DNA from: Actinomadura luteofluorescens
GTDB lineage: Bacteria; Actinomycetota; Actinomycetes; Streptosporangiales; Streptosporangiaceae
NCBI RefSeq assembly: GCF_013409365.1
Contig: NZ_JACCBA010000001.1
Location: 8,866,001-8,930,000, forward strand
Direction: 5' to 3'
Length of the DNA: 64,000 nucleotides
Part shown: piece by piece, positions 52,716 to 62,775 of the stretch
How the letters are laid out: each line of letters begins with the position of its first letter
Position numbering within the stretch: position 1 is the first letter of the stretch
Translations under genes and position numbers: made by a program
The notes under the pieces: generated by a model
Told to the model about the DNA's origin: nothing
Databases searched by the model: none
The model's input: the letters and a program-made list of their open reading frames with translations, nothing else

Positions 52716-52895
52716 ATGAAGAGGTGTCTTGCGGTTCTGGTTCTCGCCGCCGGGACGACGATGGCCGGGATGACCGGCCTGTCCGCCACGGCGTCGGCCG
52801 CCACGGCGTCCGGCGAGCCGATGAAGGGCCACGACCACCACTGCTGCTGTGAGCACAACGTCAACAAGAACGTGAACATCAATATCAACGGCTGA
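52716..52895 (+). CDS. Small secreted His/Cys-rich peptide
   Basis: A 59-residue precursor. A signal peptide (MKRCLAVLVLAAGTTMAG, cleavage likely after ATASA near residue 28) is followed by a short mature peptide containing HDHHCCCEH (39-47) and the Asn/Val tail NVNKNVNINING. The His/Cys cluster could bind metal, or the cysteines could form disulfides. ATG 52716 is preferred over ATG 52710 because GAAAGGG lies 6-7 bases before it. Upstream DNA (52621-52660) is unusually AT-rich and likely holds its promoter. I do not recognise the family. Confidence 0.75.
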   Translation: MKRCLAVLVLAAGTTMAGMTGLSATASAATASGEPMKGHDHHCCCEHNVNKNVNINING

Positions 52896-52938
52896 CGCGA
52901 CGGCCGTCCCCGCCCGGCGGTCCTTCCGGCGGGCGGCC

Positions 52939-52970
52939 ATCTGGCGGAGACCGCGCGGTCTCCGCCAGAT
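52939..52970. terminator. Bidirectional terminator
   Basis: ATCTGGCGGAGACCGC and its exact reverse complement form a perfect 32-base palindrome between the secreted-peptide gene and the convergent kinase gene. Confidence 0.85.
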
Positions 52971-52972
52971 CG

Positions 52973-53539
52973 TCACTCCGCCAGGGCGTCCAGCTGCGGT
53001 TCCAGCGCCACGGGCGCGGCGAGGCGGTTGTCGACCGCCGCGTGGGGCACCGGAGGCGGCGTCCCGGGCAGCATCCGGGCGACGAAGGCGTCGAACGCGG
53101 CCAGCTTGGCGGTGTCGCGCGGCGACCCCCGCCGCTCCAGCCGGTGCCGGAGGGTCTCGGCGTCCGTCCGGATCCAGACGAGACGCACCGGCGGCCCGCC
53201 GAGGGAGGCGACCCACGCGCTCCAGCGCTCCGCGTCCCGGATGTGGCCGGTGAACGGGCCGCTCAGCAGCACCGGGCAGCCGTGCGACCGGATCTCCCGC
53301 GCCGTGGCCGTCATCCCCCCGTACTCGTGCGGCTTGACGTGCTCGTCGTACCAGGGGCCCTCGCGCTCACCGGGATCGCGGGAGGCCGCCGCGAGCGTCG
53401 CCTTCACGAAGGGCCCGAACATCGTGTCCTTGTCCAGCAGCGCAGGCACGGGACGCAGCCGCCGCAGCAGCAGGTCCGCGACCGTGGTCTTGCCGGAGCC
53501 CGGCGGGCCCGCCACCACCCAGGCCGGGGCGGGCGTCAT
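52973..53539 (-). CDS. P-loop NTPase/kinase (AAA-type)
   Basis: A 188-residue P-loop kinase-fold protein with Walker [10 protein letters not shown] (11-19) and a later catalytic-type region ([38 protein letters not shown] with an Arg-rich lid). It resembles small-molecule kinases of the gluconate/shikimate/zeta-toxin group, but the substrate is unknown. ATG 53539 overlaps the stop of the enolase-superfamily gene (ATGA), so the two are coupled. Confidence 0.83.
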   Translation of the reverse strand: MTPAPAWVVAGPPGSGKTTVADLLLRRLRPVPALLDKDTMFGPFVKATLAAASRDPGEREGPWYDEHVKPHEYGGMTATAREIRSHGCPVLLSGPFTGHIRDAERWSAWVASLGGPPVRLVWIRTDAETLRHRLERRGSPRDTAKLAAFDAFVARMLPGTPPPVPHAAVDNRLAAPVALEPQLDALAE

Positions 53540-54594
53540 GTCGACAGGCGCAGGCGGCGGGTCGCCAGCCGCTCGATGCGCGCCTCGTCGATCTCGTGGC
53601 CGAGGCCGGGCTGCGTGAGCGGGACGCCGACGACGCCGCCGGACGAGCGCACCGGGGGCGTCACGAACACCGGACCGCCGGCCGGATCGGACACGTCGCT
53701 CGGCAGCGTGCACCCCGGCAGGGCCGCGAGCGCGACCGCGGCGGCCTGCCCGATGCCGAACGCGCCGCAGCCGCTGCACCACACGTCCCATCCCGCCGCG
53801 TAGGCGAGGTCGTGGGCGCTGCGGGCCGCGGTCAGCCCGCCGAGCCGGTCGAGGCGCAGGTGCAGCGCGCGGCCCGCCTGCAGCGACAGGGCCGCGTCCA
53901 GCGTCTCCAGATCGCCCACGTCCGGGGCCACGGCGGTGCCCACCCGCGTCTGGAGCCGGGCGTGCGCGGCGAGGTCGCCGCCGGGGAACGGCCGCTCGAT
54001 CGCGGCCAGGCCGTAGGCGTCCAGCGCCTCCAGCGCCGCCAGGTGCTCCGGCGACTCGGTGTAGGCGTGGCCCGCGTCGGCGACGAGCGCCAGAGCCGGG
54101 TACGCCTGCCGGATCGCGCGGACGGGCTCGACGTCCCAGCCCGGCCGGACGTCCAGCGTGACGCGGGTGTGGCCCGCTCCAACGGCCTTGTTGACGCGGG
54201 CCGTGACGGTGTCGATCGCCGGCTCGGGGGAGATCCGCGCGCCCGTCACGATGGAGGTGCGGGTGCCGCCGAGCGCGTGCGCGAGCGGCAGCCCCCGCGT
54301 CCGGCACCACAGGTCCCAGCAGGCCGTGTCGACGGCCGCCGCGGCCTCCCGCGCGCCGAGGTCGGCGGCGGCGGACACGTCCTCGGGCCGGTCCCAGTCG
54401 AGCCCGATGAGGGCCGGGCCCATGCGCGTCTCGATGTCCGCCCACGCGGCGCCGGGGTCCCCGGCCCCGTCCTGGACGGCCATCTCGCCCCAGCCGACGG
54501 CGTCGTCGCCGGCCAGGCGGACGAGGACGCTCTCCGGCCGCCGCCCGCGCGGCATCGTCACGCGGAAGGCGTCGCAGCCGTGGATCCGAGGCAC
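53536..54594 (-). CDS. Enolase-superfamily (mandelate racemase/OSBS-like) protein lacking catalytic lysines
   Basis: A 352-residue protein of the OSBS/N-acylamino-acid racemase type. The metal ligands Asp173, Glu200 and Asp225 are kept, but the KxK motif is Thr146-Leu-Asp148 and the later Lys is Arg247. Such changes should abolish normal proton abstraction. GTG 54594 is chosen over an earlier ATG (54660) because the protein otherwise starts with a low-complexity run; GAAGGG lies nine bases upstream. It is coupled to the P-loop kinase and lies 126 bases after the LCP gene on the same strand. Confidence 0.82.
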   Translation of the reverse strand: MPRIHGCDAFRVTMPRGRRPESVLVRLAGDDAVGWGEMAVQDGAGDPGAAWADIETRMGPALIGLDWDRPEDVSAAADLGAREAAAAVDTACWDLWCRTRGLPLAHALGGTRTSIVTGARISPEPAIDTVTARVNKAVGAGHTRVTLDVRPGWDVEPVRAIRQAYPALALVADAGHAYTESPEHLAALEALDAYGLAAIERPFPGGDLAAHARLQTRVGTAVAPDVGDLETLDAALSLQAGRALHLRLDRLGGLTAARSAHDLAYAAGWDVWCSGCGAFGIGQAAAVALAALPGCTLPSDVSDPAGGPVFVTPPVRSSGGVVGVPLTQPGLGHEIDEARIERLATRRLRLST

Positions 54595-54720
54595 CGCACC
54601 AGCCCTTCGAAGTAGGGGTCCTCCCTCAATGATCCCCCCTCCCCGGACCGGGAAGGACAATTCACGCGGGTCAGGACCGCCTCGGCGGGACGGGCGCCGG
54701 CCGCGGGCCGGTCCGGGCGG

Positions 54721-56199
54721 TCAGGGGCAGCTGGTCTCCAGCGACACCGGCTTGGAACTGGGCTTGGACGGCTCGCCGCCGTCCTGCGGGTCCGGAGAGG
54801 CGGTGGGCGAGGTCGTGGGCGAGGCGGTCGGGGTGCCGCTCGGCTTGGAGCTGACCTGCCGCGGGTCGCTGTTGACCGCGTCGGACGCCAGGGTGCGGAT
54901 CTTGTCGAAGTCCGGGTTCCCGGTGTAGATCAGCGGCGGGACGAACTGCAGGCTCCTGATCTGCGCGCCGTTCTTGACCCGGTTCGACAGCTTCATCAGC
55001 GCGGGCAGCAGTTCCTGTGGAATGTCGGTCGACAGCGTCCGCTTGGCCGCCGCGGCGAGTTTGTCGAAACTGGTGAGCACGGTCTGCGGGTCGGCCTGCT
55101 CGGCGATCGCCCGCATCAGGCATTTCTGGCGGCTCATCCGCACGTAGTCGCTGCTGTTGGTGCGCGACCGCCCGTACCAGAGGGCCTCCTTGCCCTTCAG
55201 CGTCCGGTAGCCGGGCTGCAGGACGCCGCCCTGCAGCCCGTACGGGATCGGCTCGGTGATCTTGAGCTTGACGCCGCCCATGGCGTCGACGATGTCGGCG
55301 AAGCCGAACATGTCGACGAGGATGTAGTAGTCCACGCGCAGGCCGAGAACGCCGGCGACGGTGGCCTTCAGGAGTTCGGGGCCGCGGCGCTTCTTGGCGA
55401 CGCCGGGCACCACGTCGGGGTGGTTCTCGGCATACTCGTAGACCTCGTTGAGCAGGCCCGGGTTCTGCGGGCCGTCGCCGGTGAAGCCGTAGGGGAAGCG
55501 GTCGCGGGCCGGGCCGGGCGGCATCGGGAACCGTTCCAGGTTCCGCGGCAGGCTCAGCAGCACCGTGTCGCCCGTCTTGGTGTCGACGCTCGCGAGCGTC
55601 ACGCTGTCGGTGCGCACGCCGGTGCGGTCGGCGGCGGAGTCGCCGCCGAGCAGCAGGATGTTGACGCGCGGCTGGCCGTTGAACGGGTCCTTGGTGTCGA
55701 CGGGCTTGCCGTTCTCGCTGCCGGTGCGGAAGATGCTGGTCAGCGCGTCCCGGTACACGTAGGTGCTGTGCGCGGACCACGCCACCGGCACCGCGACGGC
55801 GAAGCACATCACCGCGACGGCGGCGGCGCCGAGCGTCCGGGCGCCCGCGGCGAGGCGAGTCGGGCGCAGCAACAGGTAGGAGCGGACGACGACGAGGATC
55901 CACAGCACGCCGAGCGCGACGAGCGCGGCGGAGGCCCGCTGGAGCACCGCGGGCTGGACGGCGTAGTGGACCAGGTCGGAGCGGTAGAGCGTGGCCGCGC
56001 CCGCGAGGGCGGCGACGATCGCCGCGTACAGCGCGAGCAGCAGCCCGCCGGCGACCCGGCGGCCCGTGACGAAATGCGCGACCCCCCAGACCAGGGCGGA
56101 CGCGAGCGTCAATGCCAGCGCGCGGGGAAGGCCCCCGGCTCCGCCGGAGGTACCCTCATCGTCCCTGTTCCGGGCACGCCCACTCGGCGACCGACCCAT
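54721..56199 (-). CDS. LytR-CpsA-Psr (LCP) family cell-wall ligase
   Basis: A 492-residue membrane protein. Several N-terminal helices (about 30-130) precede an extracytoplasmic LCP domain with NILLLGGDSAADRTGVRTDSV, LLSLPRNLERF and FADIVDAMGGV, which transfers polymers from polyprenyl phosphate to peptidoglycan. A Ser/Thr/Pro-rich tail ends in Cys-Pro. ATG 56199 is set by GGAG six bases upstream; ATG 56217 is less likely. A promoter candidate lies upstream within the end of a truncated paralogue. Confidence 0.92.
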   Translation of the reverse strand: MGRSPSGRARNRDDEGTSGGAGGLPRALALTLASALVWGVAHFVTGRRVAGGLLLALYAAIVAALAGAATLYRSDLVHYAVQPAVLQRASAALVALGVLWILVVVRSYLLLRPTRLAAGARTLGAAAVAVMCFAVAVPVAWSAHSTYVYRDALTSIFRTGSENGKPVDTKDPFNGQPRVNILLLGGDSAADRTGVRTDSVTLASVDTKTGDTVLLSLPRNLERFPMPPGPARDRFPYGFTGDGPQNPGLLNEVYEYAENHPDVVPGVAKKRRGPELLKATVAGVLGLRVDYYILVDMFGFADIVDAMGGVKLKITEPIPYGLQGGVLQPGYRTLKGKEALWYGRSRTNSSDYVRMSRQKCLMRAIAEQADPQTVLTSFDKLAAAAKRTLSTDIPQELLPALMKLSNRVKNGAQIRSLQFVPPLIYTGNPDFDKIRTLASDAVNSDPRQVSSKPSGTPTASPTTSPTASPDPQDGGEPSKPSSKPVSLETSCP

Positions 56200-56239
56200 G
56201 TACGCTCCGATTCCCACCCACAGTGAATTAAGCCTCGGC

Positions 56240-56872
56240 TCACATTATGGACGCGTCGAACCGGGCAAAGGTTGCGTAAGAGTCGATCGCATGCGAGCGG
56301 GTGTGGCCTTTGGTGCAGATCGTCAGGATAGTGAATCCACCGCCCTTAGGGGACCCGTACTGATGATCACGTAGTGGGCAGGGAACCAGTGCGTGGGCGG
56401 CCGTCAACGGCGGAACGATCACCAGCAGGCAGAAGACCGCGACGGTGGTGCCGCCCGCGAGCCGCCACAGCGGCGAGAGCCCGTCCGGGAGCAGCACGGT
56501 GTAGGAGTGGACGATCAGCCCCGCCCACAGGGCCGCGACGAGCACGCAGCCGGCCGTCAGCGCCGCCAGCCACGCGGGCCGCGCCGCCGCCTGCGTCAGG
56601 AGCGGGCGGCCGTGCCCGGCCGCCAGGGCCGCCGTGGTCAGCGCCAGCGCCTGGACGGCCAGCAGCGCCGTCCCGAGCCGCACGCGCCCGGCCCGCAGGT
56701 GCGCGATGCCCGGCAGGGCCGGGGACACCGCGGCGATCAGCAGCGCCTCGGCCAGCCCCCGCAGCGCCGCCTCCCGCGCCCGGCGCTCCCGCTCGCGGTC
56801 CCGGACCGCCGGGCCCGGCGCATCCGCCGGCAGCGGCCGCGCCCCGGCCCCGATCGGCCCGCCGTCGACCAT
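56240..56872 (-). CDS. Truncated LCP paralogue: N-terminal membrane part only
   Basis: A 210-residue protein with about four membrane helices. Residues 40-160 resemble the membrane half of the downstream LCP protein (shared pattern of G-AH, GR, LLA and VHSYTVLLPDGLSPLWRLAGGTTVAVF). The LCP catalytic domain is absent; the last 50 residues are an unrelated, less GC-rich reading (TILTICTKGHTRSHAIDSY), so the gene is probably a decayed or partial copy. GAAGGGGG precedes ATG 56872. Confidence 0.6.
   Translation of the reverse strand: MVDGGPIGAGARPLPADAPGPAVRDRERERRAREAALRGLAEALLIAAVSPALPGIAHLRAGRVRLGTALLAVQALALTTAALAAGHGRPLLTQAAARPAWLAALTAGCVLVAALWAGLIVHSYTVLLPDGLSPLWRLAGGTTVAVFCLLVIVPPLTAAHALVPCPLRDHQYGSPKGGGFTILTICTKGHTRSHAIDSYATFARFDASIM
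56242..56269 (-). promoter_or_regulatory. Promoter candidate of the LCP gene
   Basis: On the minus strand TTTGCC (56269-56264) and TAATGT (56247-56242) are 16 bases apart, 43 bases before ATG 56199. The site lies inside the less GC-rich 3' end of the truncated paralogue. Confidence 0.45.
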
Positions 56873-57009
56873 GGTGCGCCCCCTTCAGGGACGGAGACCC
56901 CTCTCCGTTCCCGACGTAAGAGAGTGCAGGTCAGCGAGCTGATCAGGGGGCGAAGGCGGCGGCGTGTCGCGAAAAGCGGCGGCGTCCGGCGGTGCGGAGG
57001 GGGCGCCCT

Positions 57010-59162
<2,153 letters not shown>

Positions 59163-60077
59163 GTGCTGGATGCGGTCGACGCCGTGCTCGTCCGCGAGCT
59201 CCAGCGGGATGGCAGGGCGACGTTCCAGGCGCTGGCCGATCGCGTCGGGCTTTCCCGCACGGCGGTGCGGGCACGGGTGCAGCACCTTCTCGAAACCCAG
59301 GTCGTCCGCGTCGTCGGCATCGTGCACGCCGCCGTCGTCGGCGCGGAGGCGATCGGGCACGTGTCGGTCACCGTGGCGGGCTCGGCGAGGGAGGTGGCCG
59401 AGTCCGTCGCCGAGCGCGCCGCGGTCAGCTTCACCGCGCTGACCGCGGGGCCGTACGACCTGGTCGCCCAGGTGCGCACCCGCGACGACGCCGCGCTCGC
59501 CGCCGAGGTGGACCACATCAGGTCCGTCGCGGGAGTCCGCGCGGCCGAGGTGTTCCGGTCGGTGTCCACCGTGCGCGACACGCACGCGGTGGTGCGCGAG
59601 CTCGGCGAGGTCACCCTCGACGACATCGACTGGCGGCTGCTGCACGAGCTGCAGCGCGACGGCCGCGCCCCCTACACCCGGCTCGCGCACGTCATCGGCC
59701 TCTCGCAGGCCGCCACCCGGGCCCGGGTGGTCAGGCTCATGCGCACGGGCGTCATCCAGGTGACCGGCCTCGCCGACCCCCTGGCGCTCGGCGCCGCGGA
59801 GCTCGGCGGGTTCGGTCTGGTGGTGACGGGCGGGCTGCGCAAGGTCGCCGACGCGGTCGCCGCTCAGGACGGCGTCCGCTACCTGGCGACCGGATTCGGC
59901 CGCTACGACATCGTCGGGCAGGTCGAGGCGGCCTCCCGCGCCGAGCTGGTGGCCGTGTTCGACGCCATCCGGTCGGTGACCGGGGTGACGGTGAGGGAGT
60001 CCTGGCACCACCTCGACGTGGTGAAGGAGTCCTACGCCGTCCAGCTGCCCGAGCAGCCCCTCAACGGGGCGGTCTGA
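59163..60077 (+). CDS. Tandem Lrp/AsnC-type regulator (two HTH-ligand units)
   Basis: A 304-residue protein made of two Lrp/AsnC copies in series. The first HTH is LVRELQRDGRATFQALADRVGLSRTAVRARV; the second LLHELQRDGRAPYTRLAHVIGLSQAATRARV. Each is followed by an RAM-like ligand domain. GTG 59163 is set by AGGAGG (59151-59156); ATG 59145 would place the ribosome site inside the gene. Target is unknown; autoregulation through the upstream inverted repeat is likely. Confidence 0.9.
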   Translation: MLDAVDAVLVRELQRDGRATFQALADRVGLSRTAVRARVQHLLETQVVRVVGIVHAAVVGAEAIGHVSVTVAGSAREVAESVAERAAVSFTALTAGPYDLVAQVRTRDDAALAAEVDHIRSVAGVRAAEVFRSVSTVRDTHAVVRELGEVTLDDIDWRLLHELQRDGRAPYTRLAHVIGLSQAATRARVVRLMRTGVIQVTGLADPLALGAAELGGFGLVVTGGLRKVADAVAAQDGVRYLATGFGRYDIVGQVEAASRAELVAVFDAIRSVTGVTVRESWHHLDVVKESYAVQLPEQPLNGAV

Positions 60078-60087
60078 CCGCTCCCGA

Positions 60088-60119
60088 CGCCCCGGCCACC
60101 GCGCGACGTGGCCGGGGCG
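60088..60119. terminator. Bidirectional terminator
   Basis: CGCCCCGGCCAC and GTGGCCGGGGCG form a perfect 12-bp stem between the convergent Lrp-type and antiporter genes. Confidence 0.8.
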
Positions 60120-60132
60120 CGGGTGCGGGCCG

Positions 60133-61728
60133 CTAGTCGCGGCTGAGGGCGACCTCCTCCAGGTCCAGCTCGTGCATGACGCGGCTCAGGACCTCGTCGT
60201 CGATGCGCCGCTCGTCCCGCATCCGCACGAAGACGCGGCGCTCGGCCATGAGCATCTCCCGCCGCAGGCGCCGGTACGTCGCCGTCGGCACCTCCTCGCC
60301 CTCCGGGCCCGTCCCGCCCCCGAGCCGCTCCCAGGCGCGCAGCTGCCGGTGCTCGGCGAGCTGCCGGAGCCGCTCCACCACCGACGCGTCGAGCCGCTCC
60401 TCGGCGTTCAGCTCCTCCAGGCGCTCCAGCGCGGCCTGCGCGGCGGCGTGCTGCGCACCCGCCAGGGCGACGGTGTCGGCGTAGCGCTCCCGGTCCCCGC
60501 CGATGCGGAGCGCGCGGATCAGCGCGGGGAACGTCAGCCCCTGGACCAGCAGCGTCCCGAGGACGGTGGTGAACGTCAGGAACAGGATCAGGTCGCGGCC
60601 CGGGAACGGCCGGTCGCCCGAGGCGACGAACGGGACCGCGAAGGCGGCGGCGAGCGAGACCACCCCGCGCATCCCCGCCCACGACACCACGACCAGGCCG
60701 CGCCAGCCCACGTTCGGCAGCGCGCGCTCCCGCCGCGACAGCAGCCGCGGGACCTGGGAGGCGGGGAACACCCACACGAACCGGGCCGCGACCGTCACGG
60801 CGAACACCGCGGTCGCCCACCAGGCCAGCTCCTGCCAGCTCCGCCCCGACAGCTCGTCGACGATCGGGGGCAGTTGCAGGCCGATCAGCAGGAAGACCAC
60901 CGACTCCAGGAGGAAGACCATGACCTTCCAGAAGGAGTGCCCGATCAGCCGGGTCACCGCGGCGGACTGGGTCTCCCGGTTGCCCAGGTAGAGCCCGCTG
61001 ACCACCACGGCGATCACCCCGGAGGCGTGCACGCTCTCGGCGATGAGGTAGGCGGCGAACGGCGCCACCAGCGCGACGCCGTTCTCCACCAGCGGGTCGT
61101 TCAGCCGGGTCCGCAGCCAGTGCAGCGGCGGCCCGAGCAGCAGCCCGACCGCCGCGCCCACGACGGCGGCGAACAGGAAGCGCCCCACGCCGTCCAGGAG
61201 GGTGAACCCCGCGCCCGTCGCCGCGATCAGCGCCACCCGGAACGCGGTCAGCGCCGTCGCGTCGTTGAACAGGCTCTCCCCGACCAGGACCGTCACCGTC
61301 CGGCGCGGCAGGCCGAGGCGCTGCGCGATGCTCACCGCGGCGACCGCGTCCGGCGGCGCCACGATCGCGCCGAGCACGAACGCCGCGGCCAGCGGCAGAT
61401 CGGGAACGATCAGGTGCGCGACGTATCCCACGGCGAAGGTCGTGAACAGTACCAGCCCGACCGACAGCAGGCCGATGGACCAGACGTTCTGGCGCAGGTT
61501 CGTGAACGAGCTGTTCCACGCCGCGGAGAACAGCAGCGGCGGCAGGAACACGAACAGCACGAACTCGGGATCGAGTTCGAACTCCGGCATGCCGGGGACG
61601 AAGGAGAAGGCGAGCCCCGCGATCACCAGGACCAGCGGAGCGGACAGGCCGATGCGGCGCGCCCCCGCGGCCACCATGAGTGCGCCGACCGGTATGGCCA
61701 GCAGCCAGAGTGCGTGCGTCGTTCCCAC
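60133..61728 (-). CDS. Na+/H+ antiporter (CPA1 family, NhaP-like)
   Basis: A 531-residue membrane protein with about twelve helices. Conserved ion-binding parts include LGAIVAPPDAVAAVSIA and VGESLFNDATALTAF, typical of CPA1 exchangers. A cytoplasmic, charged C-terminal tail of about 110 residues (ERYADTVALAGAQHAAAQAALERL to ELDLEEVALSRD) may sense pH or ions. GTG 61728 is used. It probably exports Na+ or K+ for pH homeostasis. Confidence 0.92.
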   Translation of the reverse strand: MGTTHALWLLAIPVGALMVAAGARRIGLSAPLVLVIAGLAFSFVPGMPEFELDPEFVLFVFLPPLLFSAAWNSSFTNLRQNVWSIGLLSVGLVLFTTFAVGYVAHLIVPDLPLAAAFVLGAIVAPPDAVAAVSIAQRLGLPRRTVTVLVGESLFNDATALTAFRVALIAATGAGFTLLDGVGRFLFAAVVGAAVGLLLGPPLHWLRTRLNDPLVENGVALVAPFAAYLIAESVHASGVIAVVVSGLYLGNRETQSAAVTRLIGHSFWKVMVFLLESVVFLLIGLQLPPIVDELSGRSWQELAWWATAVFAVTVAARFVWVFPASQVPRLLSRRERALPNVGWRGLVVVSWAGMRGVVSLAAAFAVPFVASGDRPFPGRDLILFLTFTTVLGTLLVQGLTFPALIRALRIGGDRERYADTVALAGAQHAAAQAALERLEELNAEERLDASVVERLRQLAEHRQLRAWERLGGGTGPEGEEVPTATYRRLRREMLMAERRVFVRMRDERRIDDEVLSRVMHELDLEEVALSRD

Positions 61729-61815
61729 CGCCGAATCATGCCATGACCGGGCGGGACCGGCGTCGCGAGGGCGGCGGGGCAGCAGCGGTGAGGGAGGGGC
61801 GGCCGGCGGGCGCGG

Positions 61816-62694
61816 TCAGCGGGCGTGGTGGTCGCGGGGCGTCTGCTTGGCGAACGTCAGGAAGTCGCGGGCGGCGGGCGGCAGCCGGCGGTGCGCGTGC
61901 ACGAGGCCGATCATGCGGGTGAGCGGCGGCATGAACGAGCGGACCGTCACCCCTTCGGTGTCGTCGAGCTGGTTGCGGTACCAGAGTAAGGAGCCCCGGC
62001 CCGCGCGGACCCAGCCGAGCCAGGCGCCGCGCTCGTCGGACTCCACCGCGGCGACCGGCCGCGCGCCGATCCGCCGCAGCATCGTGTCGATCTCCGCGCG
62101 GCGGGCGCTGCCGCGGGCGGGCAGGACGAGCCGCATCCCGTCCAGCGCGGCCGGCGGCACCGGCTCGCGGACCTTCAGCGCGGGCGGGGAGATCAGCACC
62201 ACCTCGCGCTGCTCGAACGGGTGCGCGGTCATGTCGCCGGGGACGGGCAGGTCGGTCAGCGCCAGGTCGGCGCGGCCCCCGCGCAGCACCGCCGAGATCT
62301 GGTCGCGGTCGGCGCAGCGCACCACCCGGATCCGCACGGCCGGCTGGTCGCGCGCGAAGCGGGGGATGAGCCCGCCGGTCAGCTCCGGTTCCAGCGACGC
62401 GGTGACGGCGATGCGCAGCTCCGCGCCGCGCCCGTCGGCCCGCGTGACCGCCAGCCCCTCGATCGCGTCGACCGCGTCCAGCGCCGCCCGGGCCTGCCGG
62501 ACGACCTGCTCCCCGACGGGGGTGAGGACGACGCCGCGGCCCGACCGGGCGAACAGCTCCAGGCCGAGCTCGCGCTCCAGTTCGCGCACTGCCCGCGACA
62601 GCGCGGGCTGGGCCACGTAGAGGGCTTGGGCCGCCGACGTCATCGTGCCATGGTCGGCGGTCGCCACGACATAGCGCAGCTGCCGCAGATTCAT
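61816..62694 (-). CDS. LysR-family transcriptional regulator
   Basis: A 292-residue regulator. The N-terminal winged HTH is MNLRQLRYVVATADHGTMTSAAQALYVAQPALSRAVRELE; the C-terminal two-domain effector region follows (LRIAVTASLEPELTGGLIPRFA). ATG 62694 matches the usual LysR N-terminus. Its targets are not visible; the MFS exporter gene on the same strand, upstream and 81 bases away, is a candidate partner. Confidence 0.92.
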   Translation of the reverse strand: MNLRQLRYVVATADHGTMTSAAQALYVAQPALSRAVRELERELGLELFARSGRGVVLTPVGEQVVRQARAALDAVDAIEGLAVTRADGRGAELRIAVTASLEPELTGGLIPRFARDQPAVRIRVVRCADRDQISAVLRGGRADLALTDLPVPGDMTAHPFEQREVVLISPPALKVREPVPPAALDGMRLVLPARGSARRAEIDTMLRRIGARPVAAVESDERGAWLGWVRAGRGSLLWYRNQLDDTEGVTVRSFMPPLTRMIGLVHAHRRLPPAARDFLTFAKQTPRDHHAR

Positions 62695-62775
62695 GCACCG
62701 ACCGTATGCCAACGAACCGCTCCGGTCCTGGACATAGCCGGATTCGGACCGGGAATCAGTGGACCGGTCCGGTGA

